This document shows positions 1-5,179 of a stretch of 5,179 bases of DNA, one piece after another; position 1 is the first letter of the stretch, and each line of letters starts with the position of its first letter. Made by a program: the position numbers and the translations under genes. A model generated the notes under the pieces. That model saw only the letters and a program-made list of their open reading frames with translations. It was not told the origin of the DNA and did not search any database. Source of the stretch: Pseudomonadota bacterium (GTDB lineage Bacteria > Pseudomonadota > Gammaproteobacteria > Xanthomonadales > Xanthomonadaceae); NCBI GenBank assembly GCA_023423235.1, contig JAFAFY010000310.1, positions 1 to 5,179 on the forward strand. Direction: 5' to 3'.

Positions 1-2425
1 CGAGCATCTCGCCGCTGTCCGGGTCGATCGCGGCCAGCGCGATCGAGCGCGCGTAGTCGAGCTGGGTCATGCGCGCGATGAACTCGTGGCTGAAATGCCG
101 CACTGCGCTGAAGAACCGCAGACGCAGGTCCTCGGTGCTGACCTTGTCGAAGAAGGCGCGGAACAGGGCGTCGTCCTCGGGCCGCACCGGGCGGACGAAG
201 GCGCGCTTGCCGTTGGACAGGGTGATCGTGCGCTCCCACTGCGTGGGATAGGGAAAGATCGCGAAGCGCGGATGGCCACGACCCTTGTGCAGCAGCCGCG
301 AGGGCGCGACCGCGACACGGGCGTCGAGCGCGATCACGCCGTCGCGGTCGGCCAGCAGCGGATTGACGTCCAGCTCGCGGATCTCGGGGATGTCGGCCGC
401 CAGCTGCGCCAGCTTGACCAGCAGCAGCGCGACCGCGCGCTCGTCGGCCGCAGGCACGTCGCGGTAGGCCTTGAGGATGCGCGAGACGCGCGTGCGCCCG
501 ATCAGCTCATGTGCCAGCCGCAGGTCCAGCGGTGGCAATGCCAGCGCCTTGTCGTCGATGACCTCGACCGCGATGCCGCCGCGGCCGAACACGATGACCG
601 GGCCGAAGGTCGGGTCGTCGGCGATGCCGGCGATCAGTTCGCGCGCCTTGGGCCGCGCGACCATCGGATGCACGGTCAGGCCGTCGATGCGGGCCTCGGG
701 CCGAGCCTCGCGGGCACGCGCCAGGATCCGGGTCGCGGCATCGTGCACCGCCTGGGCGGTGGTCAGGTTCAGGCGCACGCCATCGACGTCGGACTTGTGG
801 GCGATGTCGGGCGAGCTGATCTTCACCACCACCGCCTCGCCACGCGCGAGCAGCGGCGCGGCGGCCTGTACCGCGGCATCGGCATCAGCCACCGGCCAGG
901 TCGGCGCCAACGGAATGCCGTAGGCGGCCAGCAGTGCCGCGACCGAGGCCGGGTCCAGCCACTCCTCGCCGCGTGCCAGCGCCGCGTCGACGATCGCGCG
1001 CGCCGCGGCCGCATCGACGACGAAATCGGCCGGCAGGCTGGGCGGGGTTTCCTTGAGCGCGGTCTGCGCCTCCTGGTGGCGCACCAGGTACATGAAGCCG
1101 CGCACCGCGTCGGCCTCGCTGGCGTAGGTGGGAATGCCCGCCTCGCCCAGCGTGGCCAGCGCCCGTGCGTCGTTGCCCAGCCAGACGGCGAACGTCGGCT
1201 TGCGCGCGGCCTCGCGCGGATGCGCGCGCTGGGCGCGCACCACCGCCTGCGCGGTCTCGCGCGGGTCCGACAGCACGGTGGGTACCTGCATCACCAGCAC
1301 CGCGTCGTTGTCCGGGTCCTTGAGCAGCGCCTCGAGCGTGGCCGCATAACGCGTGCCGTCGGCATCGCCCAGCATGTCGATCGCGTTGCGCCGCGACCAG
1401 CCACGCGTGAGTTCGGCATCCAGAGTGTCGAGCGTGGCCTGCGACAGTGCGGCGCGGATGCCGCCCAGGTCGATCAGCCGGTCCAGCGCCAGCATGCCGA
1501 TGCCGATGCCGTTGGTCATCACCGCCAGCCGCTTGCCCGGCAGCGTACCCACGTGCGACAGGGTTTCGGCGGCGGCGAACAGTTCGTCGAGCGCATGCAC
1601 GCGCAGCAGGCCGGCGCGGCGGAACGCGGCATCGTAGACCGCGTCGGGGCTGGCCATCGCCGCGGCGTGGGTCTGTGGCGTGCCGCTGCCGCGTGCATGC
1701 CGGCCGGGCTTGACCACGACCACGGGCTTGGCACGCGCGGCGGCGCGCGCGGCCGAAAGGAACTTGCGCGCATCGCGCACGTGCTCGACGTAGAGCAGGA
1801 TCGCGCGGGTGTGATGGTCGAGGGCGAAGTAGTCGAGCAGGTCGGCGAAGTCCACGTCCAGCGCATCGCCCAGCGAGGCCACCGCGGAGAAGCCGATGCC
1901 GCGCGGCCGGCTCCACTCGATCATGCCGGCCGCGACCGCGCCCGACTGCGAGATCAGCGCCAGGTCGCCGGCCGCCGGCCGGTGCGCGGCGAAACTGGCG
2001 AACAGGTTGGCGTGCGGGGCGATCACGCCCAGGCAGTTGGGCCCGACGATGCGCAGGCCGCGCGCGCGTGCAATCTCCGCCAGCGCGGCGCTGTGCGAGC
2101 CCTTGCCGTGGCCGAGGCCGCGGGTCAGCACGATCGCCGCCTTCGCGCCCTTGTCGGCCGCCGCCGCAGCGACGCCGGCCACGTCCTCGGGCGGCGCGGC
2201 GATGACCACCAGCTCCGGCACGAACGCCAGCGCCTGCAGCGAGGTCACCGCGGCAACGCCATCGATCTCGGCGTGGCGCGGATTGACCAGGCCGACCGGC
2301 CCGCGGAAACCGCCATCGCGCAGTTGCTGCAGTACCAGCCGGCCCAGCGAACGCGGCCGCGGACTGGCGCCGACCACGGCCACCGAAGCGGGACGGAACA
2401 CGGAATCGAGCGCGTAGAGACTCAT
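1..2425 (-). CDS. Pat-like bifunctional acyl-CoA ligase (ADP-forming)-type / GNAT N-acetyltransferase, 3' end cut by window
   Basis: The frame is open from ATG at 2425 to the left edge: 808 codons, no stop, so the protein is C-terminally truncated by the window. Domains in order: CoA-binding Rossmann-type region (about 7-140, with SVAVVGAS at 14-21 and IVGPNCLGVI at 126-135); succinyl-CoA-ligase-like region (about 150-455, with LISQSG at 157-162 and a candidate phospho-histidine H253); ATP-grasp region (about 485-710, with VVKISSPDIAHKSDVDGVRL at 533-552, GRGGIAVE at 614-621 and ELDVNPL at 684-690); then the start of a GNAT domain (from about 741, FVRPVRPED at 743-751, LRLRFF at 767-772). This is the layout of Salmonella Pat / E. 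coli PatZ, which acetylate lysines of acetyl-CoA synthetase and other cytoplasmic enzymes. Family members are usually near 880-900 residues, so perhaps 80-90 are missing here. The N-terminus (MSLYALDSVFRPASVAVVGA) fits the family start, although no clear Shine-Dalgarno precedes it. Family assignment is firm. Whether the ligase half is catalytic, and the substrate, are unknown. Confidence 0.93.
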   Translation of the reverse strand, partial: MSLYALDSVFRPASVAVVGASPRPRSLGRLVLQQLRDGGFRGPVGLVNPRHAEIDGVAAVTSLQALAFVPELVVIAAPPEDVAGVAAAAADKGAKAAIVLTRGLGHGKGSHSAALAEIARARGLRIVGPNCLGVIAPHANLFASFAAHRPAAGDLALISQSGAVAAGMIEWSRPRGIGFSAVASLGDALDVDFADLLDYFALDHHTRAILLYVEHVRDARKFLSAARAAARAKPVVVVKPGRHARGSGTPQTHAAAMASPDAVYDAAFRRAGLLRVHALDELFAAAETLSHVGTLPGKRLAVMTNGIGIGMLALDRLIDLGGIRAALSQATLDTLDAELTRGWSRRNAIDMLGDADGTRYAATLEALLKDPDNDAVLVMQVPTVLSDPRETAQAVVRAQRAHPREAARKPTFAVWLGNDARALATLGEAGIPTYASEADAVRGFMYLVRHQEAQTALKETPPSLPADFVVDAAAARAIVDAALARGEEWLDPASVAALLAAYGIPLAPTWPVADADAAVQAAAPLLARGEAVVVKISSPDIAHKSDVDGVRLNLTTAQAVHDAATRILARAREARPEARIDGLTVHPMVARPKARELIAGIADDPTFGPVIVFGRGGIAVEVIDDKALALPPLDLRLAHELIGRTRVSRILKAYRDVPAADERAVALLLVKLAQLAADIPEIRELDVNPLLADRDGVIALDARVAVAPSRLLHKGRGHPRFAIFPYPTQWERTITLSNGKRAFVRPVRPEDDALFRAFFDKVSTEDLRLRFFSAVRHFSHEFIARMTQLDYARSIALAAIDPDSGEML

Positions 2426-2454
2426 CGTGGCAAGGCACGGTTGGCGGAAAGCAT
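2422..2454 (-). other. Possible 10-residue leader ORF overlapping the start of the Pat-like gene
   Basis: The minus strand has an ATG at 2454 followed by codons for MLSANRALPR and a TGA whose last bases overlap the ATG of the Pat-like gene as ATGA (2422-2425). The frame is also open from an earlier ATG at 2517, giving 31 residues. Neither ATG has a convincing ribosome binding site. The arrangement resembles termination-reinitiation coupling and would fit the lack of a clear Shine-Dalgarno at 2425, but so short an ORF could be accidental. Confidence 0.2.
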
Positions 2455-2562
2455 GGCCGGACGATACACGAGCCTTGCGGCGCGGTTCGTGCGCGGCTGC
2501 GCGGATGCGTTGCGCATGCAGGGACTGCGGCCAGCACCCGGCGGCTGCCGGCGATCCGCGGT

Positions 2563-2578
2563 GCCGCGATCACGCGGC
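2563..2578. repeat. Perfect 6-bp inverted repeat in the esterase-to-pat gap
   Basis: On the plus strand GCCGCG-ATCA-CGCGGC forms a perfect 6-bp stem with a four-base loop, about 50 bases after the esterase stop. No run of T follows on the minus strand, so a Rho-independent terminator is not supported. It could be an operator-like site, a transcript-end stabilising hairpin, or chance. Apart from this and the small leader ORF, I see nothing definite in the 199-base gap. Confidence 0.35.
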
Positions 2579-2624
2579 GGGCGCGAGTCCACAGGCGGAC
2601 GAGGCTGTTCGCGTCCTCGCGCGG

Positions 2625-3695
2625 TCATTGCCCGTCGGCGGCGTCGCCCGGCGTGATCGCCGTCTGCGCCCCGGCCGCTGCCGCTGCGGGCGTGCCGTGG
2701 CCGACCGTGGCATCGAGAAAGCCGACGATGCGTGCCAGTGCCTCGCGCCCGGCCGGGTCGTCGAGGTTGAACTGGTACTCGTGCGGCAACGCCGGCGTAC
2801 GCGCGGGTGGGAAGAACAGCGCATCGGTGCGTACGCCCAACGCGTCCAGCCGCGCCGCCAGCGCCCGCGACTGCGGCTCCAGTGGATCGCCATTGCCGGC
2901 GGTGATGAAGCTGGGCGGGAACTCCGCTGTGACCTGCGGCGTGATCGAGGCCAGGGCCACGCGCGGATCGTCGCGGAAATCGCGTGTGCCGCTGTAGGCC
3001 CAGAGCACGGTGCGCAGGAAATCCGCGTAATCGCCGCCGGCATCGATCACCGACAGGTCGTAGGCGCCGCAGGCCAGCACCGTGGCGCGCAGTTGCCCGG
3101 GAGCGAGCGTCGGCGCGATACCCAGCGCCTGCGCGTAGGCCGGGCTGGTGGTCAGCGTGGCGACCTGGGCGGCGATCTGCGCGCCGGCGGAGTCGCCCGC
3201 CAGCACGATGCGCTGGGGGTCGATGTGCAGGCGCGCGGCATTTTCGACCAGATAGCCAAGCGCGGCATTGGTCTGCACCACGGGCAACGGATAGTGGTGT
3301 TCCGGCGCGATGGCATAGCCGATCGCGACCGTGGTGTGGCCATGCGAGGCCAGGATGCGCAGGTAGTTGGCGCCGTGCGCACGGTCGCCGGCGACCCAGC
3401 CGCCACCGTGCACCCAGACCACGGCCGGCAGGCGCGCGCCAGCGCGCGCCGCCGTTTCCGGGAAGAACACGTCCAGCCGCGCGTCGCGCTCGCCCTCGCG
3501 ATAGGCCAGGCCGCGGATCTCGCCGATGCCCGCCGGCACATGCCTGGCCAGCGCCTGCGCGCTGGCCTCGCCGCCGGCATTGAACGCATGCCGGATCAGG
3601 AGCGCCTTCGGCCAGGGCGTCAGCGTCCAGGCTGCCGCGCAAACGGCCGCAAGCAGGCACAGCGCGGCGATGCTCCATGCGGCGGCGCGTCTCAT
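2625..3695 (-). CDS. Alpha/beta-hydrolase esterase, HSL-like (family IV), membrane-anchored or exported
   Basis: A 356-residue carboxylesterase-type hydrolase. The oxyanion-hole motif HGGGW is at 96-100. The nucleophile is S169 in GDSAGA (167-172), the acid D270 in NGDPLEP, and the base H305 in LPHEYQF, so the Ser-Asp-His triad is complete and in the usual order. APEHHYP at 130-136 is the typical post-oxyanion segment of the hormone-sensitive-lipase group. The N-terminus has MRR followed by a hydrophobic stretch (about 4-24), a signal anchor or signal peptide, so the enzyme probably acts in the periplasm or at the inner membrane. The ATG at 3695 is chosen because it starts right at the positively charged end of this segment and has AAGG seven bases upstream; a TTG at 3758 in the same frame would add 21 unlikely residues. 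The C-terminus ends in an Ala/Gly-rich tail (about 333-356). It lies 95 bases downstream of the amidohydrolase and may share its transcript. The likely reaction is hydrolysis of short-chain esters; the natural substrate cannot be told from sequence. Confidence 0.9.
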   Translation of the reverse strand: MRRAAAWSIAALCLLAAVCAAAWTLTPWPKALLIRHAFNAGGEASAQALARHVPAGIGEIRGLAYREGERDARLDVFFPETAARAGARLPAVVWVHGGGWVAGDRAHGANYLRILASHGHTTVAIGYAIAPEHHYPLPVVQTNAALGYLVENAARLHIDPQRIVLAGDSAGAQIAAQVATLTTSPAYAQALGIAPTLAPGQLRATVLACGAYDLSVIDAGGDYADFLRTVLWAYSGTRDFRDDPRVALASITPQVTAEFPPSFITAGNGDPLEPQSRALAARLDALGVRTDALFFPPARTPALPHEYQFNLDDPAGREALARIVGFLDATVGHGTPAAAAAGAQTAITPGDAADGQ

Positions 3696-3702
3696 GCCCG
3701 GG

Positions 3703-3706
3703 CCTT
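3703..3706 (-). promoter_or_regulatory. Probable weak Shine-Dalgarno of the esterase gene
   Basis: The minus strand reads AAGG with seven bases to the ATG at 3695. The match is short but well placed, and it supports this start over the upstream TTG at 3758. Its first base is also the last base of the hairpin arm at 3706-3710. Confidence 0.5.
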
Positions 3707-3719
3707 GCCGGCATCGGCA
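3706..3719 (-). repeat. Short inverted repeat (hairpin) touching the esterase ribosome binding site
   Basis: The transcript would read TGCCG-ATGC-CGGCA, a perfect 5-bp stem with a four-base loop, ending at the first base of the AAGG that precedes the esterase start. It could weakly affect ribosome access. Such stems are common by chance at this GC content, and there is no T-tract, so it is not a terminator. Confidence 0.35.
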
Positions 3720-3790
3720 GGCATCGACACCTGCGCCACGGGCAATGACCGCAAGCAATACAACGAGCCGAATTCCTGCATGTTCAAGGC

Positions 3791-5128
3791 CTACTCGCCC
3801 TTGACCACGCGGCCGTCCTTCACGATCACGGCGAAGTTGCGCGCCGGATCGGCGATGAGATCGAGGTTTGTCAGCGGATCGCCCTCGACCAGCAGCAGGT
3901 CGGCCAACGCGCCGACTTCCACGACGCCAAGCCGCCCCGGGTAGGGGCTGCGCAGCCCGGACAGCGCCAGCAACTCGGCGTTGTCGTGCGTCACCATCTT
4001 CAGGATTTCCGCCGGGGTGAACCAGTCGCGCAGGCCCAGGATGAACGCGTTCTGCTCGACATTGAGTTCAGGCTCGAACAGGAAATCGGTACCCCAGGCC
4101 ATGCGCACGCCCGCCCGCCTGGCGGCGGCGATCGTACGCGACTGGCCCTCGATCACCGGCTGGCGCTTTTCGCGGCGCAGCGGATCCATCGCCTCGGTAC
4201 TCGGGCGCAGCGTCTGGGTGGACAGCCACACGCCCTGCCTTGCCATCAACGCCAAGGTGTCCTCGTCCAGCAACTGGCCATGCTCGATGCATTTCACGCC
4301 CGCCTCGATGGCGCGGCGGACGGCGCGCACCGTGTACGCATGCACGGTGACGTAGGTGCCCCAGTCCTCGGCCGCCTCGACCGCCGCGCGCATTTCATCC
4401 AGGGTGTACTGGGTGACATCAACCGGATCGTAGGCCGAGGAGGTCCCGCCCCCCGCCATCAGCTTGATCTGGCTTGCGCCCATCCGCAGGTTCTCGCGCA
4501 CCGCGGTCAGCACTTCGTCGCGGCCGTCGGCAATGAAGGTCGCGCCCATGTCCTCGGCCAGCGACGGCTTGCCGAAGAACCGGCGGGAACGCTCATGCGG
4601 CAGGCGCATGTCGCCATGCCCGGCGGTCTGGCTGACCGTGGCGCCCGAAGGCCAGATGCGCGGCCCGGGCACGTCGCCGGCATCGATGGCGGCCTTCAGC
4701 TCGAAAACAGGCCCGCCGACATCGCGCACGCTGGTGAATCCGCGCATCAGGGTCCGTCCGGATTCGGCCGCGACTGCGGCGGCCAGTGCCTCGGGGTTCG
4801 CATCCGGGGCGGTCATCGTGGCCTGGGAAAGCGCAGTGAAGGTGCTGTGCCAGTGCGCGTCGATCAACCCGGGCATGAGCGTGCGGCCACGGCCTTCGAT
4901 CACCCCGGCCGATTCCGGCGGCGGCGTACCCGCACCGATGGCGACGATGCGGTTGCCGCGCACCAGGACGTCTGTCGGCGCGCCGAGCCTGCCGCGCACG
5001 GTGTCGAGCACCCGCACCTCGCGGAACAGCAGTGCGCTTTCGCTTGCCGGGCCCTGCCCCCATGCCGCGGCGCAGGGAAGCAGTGCCAGCAACACCGGCA
5101 GCCTGCGCATCATGCTTGCGATCGACAT
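3791..5128 (-). CDS. Exported metal-dependent amidohydrolase (imidazolonepropionase-like / Xaa-Pro dipeptidase type)
   Basis: A complete 445-residue member of the amidohydrolase superfamily, normal in length. The TIM-barrel metal site can be read in order: HxH as H92/H94 (DAHWHS), the probable carboxylated bridging lysine K222 (SQIKLMAGGG), H263 (TVHAY), H283 (IEHGQ) and the catalytic aspartate D348 (WGTDF). GHGDMR at 170-175 is also typical of this subgroup. A small beta domain is formed by the N-terminal part (about 33-86) and the C-terminal part (about 398-443, with GALADLLLVEGDPL). The N-terminus has MMRRLPVLLALLPCAAAWGQ, a Sec-type signal peptide with cleavage probably around residues 22-25, implying a periplasmic enzyme. 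The start at 5128 is supported by GGAGG six bases upstream. Related enzymes hydrolyse dipeptides such as Xaa-Pro or Xaa-Arg, or other cyclic or linear amides. The exact substrate here is not predictable. Its stop lies 95 bases before the esterase start. Confidence 0.92.
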   Translation of the reverse strand: MSIASMMRRLPVLLALLPCAAAWGQGPASESALLFREVRVLDTVRGRLGAPTDVLVRGNRIVAIGAGTPPPESAGVIEGRGRTLMPGLIDAHWHSTFTALSQATMTAPDANPEALAAAVAAESGRTLMRGFTSVRDVGGPVFELKAAIDAGDVPGPRIWPSGATVSQTAGHGDMRLPHERSRRFFGKPSLAEDMGATFIADGRDEVLTAVRENLRMGASQIKLMAGGGTSSAYDPVDVTQYTLDEMRAAVEAAEDWGTYVTVHAYTVRAVRRAIEAGVKCIEHGQLLDEDTLALMARQGVWLSTQTLRPSTEAMDPLRREKRQPVIEGQSRTIAAARRAGVRMAWGTDFLFEPELNVEQNAFILGLRDWFTPAEILKMVTHDNAELLALSGLRSPYPGRLGVVEVGALADLLLVEGDPLTNLDLIADPARNFAVIVKDGRVVKGE

Positions 5129-5132
5129 TCCG

Positions 5133-5139
5133 CACCTCC
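5133..5139 (-). promoter_or_regulatory. Shine-Dalgarno of the amidohydrolase gene
   Basis: On the minus strand this reads GGAGGTG, a near-perfect anti-16S match. The GGAGG core is six bases from the ATG at 5128. It fixes that start over the in-frame ATGs at codons 6 and 7. Confidence 0.8.
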
Positions 5140-5150
5140 GCCCGTGGCGG
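5138..5150 (-). repeat. Short inverted repeat (hairpin) overlapping the amidohydrolase Shine-Dalgarno
   Basis: The transcript reads CCGCC-ACG-GGCGG, a perfect 5-bp stem with a three-base loop. The last two Gs of its 3' arm are the first two Gs of the GGAGGTG ribosome binding site. A role in translation control is possible but unproven; chance is plausible in sequence this GC-rich. Confidence 0.35.
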
Positions 5151-5179
5151 CCTGCGCCGCGCCGTCAGGGAGTATGCAT

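Noticed and set aside
1201..1245. Runs of alternating CG that might form unusual DNA structure.
   Set aside because: They are short, interrupted and fully explained by Arg/Ala codons of the Pat-like gene in a GC-rich genome.
885..2573. A 562-codon minus-strand frame inside the Pat-like gene.
   Set aside because: It overlaps the Pat-like reading frame in another phase. The latter carries all the family motifs; this one is Arg/Ala/Gly-rich without motifs.
86..2656. An 856-codon open frame on the plus strand, opposite the Pat-like gene.
   Set aside because: It is antisense to a gene with clear domain motifs. Its product is Arg/Gly/Ala/Gln/His-rich with no recognisable domain, as expected of a shadow frame where G/C-ending codons on the other strand remove stop codons.
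3629..3643. Lipoprotein-type signal in the esterase (LAAVC) or in the amidohydrolase (LLPC).
   Set aside because: The residue before Cys is Val or Pro, not Gly/Ala/Ser, so neither fits a lipobox.
3696..3758. A 21-residue N-terminal extension of the esterase from a TTG at 3758.
   Set aside because: The extension would bury the Arg-Arg-hydrophobic signal segment, uses a rare start codon and has no ribosome binding site, whereas the ATG at 3695 sits at the start of the signal with AAGG upstream.
3757..3787. Weak promoter in front of the esterase (TTGAAC, 19-base spacer, TGTATT on the minus strand).
   Set aside because: Only four of six matches in each box and a long spacer; not enough to call.
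2427..3944. A 505-codon open frame on the plus strand, opposite the esterase and the end of the amidohydrolase.
   Set aside because: Same compositional shadow effect; it crosses two real genes and an intergenic gap and shows no domain or plausible start signal.
5171..5176. A -10-like CATACT upstream of the amidohydrolase on the minus strand.
   Set aside because: Only four of six consensus matches, and any -35 would lie outside the window.

Overview
The window is very GC-rich and tightly packed. All three supported genes lie on the minus strand, in the order (5' to 3') metal-dependent amidohydrolase, alpha/beta-hydrolase esterase, then a large acyl-CoA-ligase/acetyltransferase fusion that runs off the left edge. 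The strong bias to G or C at third codon positions, the Shine-Dalgarno sequence on the first gene, the Gram-negative-style signal peptides and the character of the proteins suggest a high-GC gammaproteobacterium, most likely of the Lysobacter/Luteimonas/Xanthomonas group. That placement is inference from protein style, not from a marker gene.

Region by region (minus-strand order): 5179-5129 is a short leader with a strong ribosome binding site. 5128-3791 encodes an exported amidohydrolase of the imidazolonepropionase-like/Xaa-Pro dipeptidase type with a full metal-site motif set. A 95-base gap follows. 3695-2625 encodes a membrane-anchored or exported esterase of the hormone-sensitive-lipase (HSL) type with an intact Ser-Asp-His triad. 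A 199-base gap follows, with no clear terminator but a perfect 6-bp inverted repeat and a possible 10-residue leader ORF that ends in an ATGA overlap with the next start. 2425 to the left edge encodes the first 808 residues of a Pat-like protein (CoA-binding, succinyl-CoA-ligase-like and ATP-grasp regions, then the beginning of a GNAT acetyltransferase domain). The gene is complete at its start and cut by the window at its C-terminus.

How they may fit together is tentative. The first two are hydrolases acting outside the cytoplasm on amide or ester substrates. The third belongs to a family that acetylates cytoplasmic enzymes such as acetyl-CoA synthetase and so tunes acetate and short-chain acyl metabolism. 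Co-orientation allows a shared transcript for the first two, but the longer gap suggests the third may be expressed separately.

I saw no RNA genes, mobile elements, CRISPR arrays or phage genes. The very long open frames on the plus strand opposite these genes are compositional shadows. This looks like an ordinary chromosomal metabolic region. The best points for a second look are the retained histidine in the ligase half of the Pat-like protein and the ATGA-coupled leader ORF in front of it.
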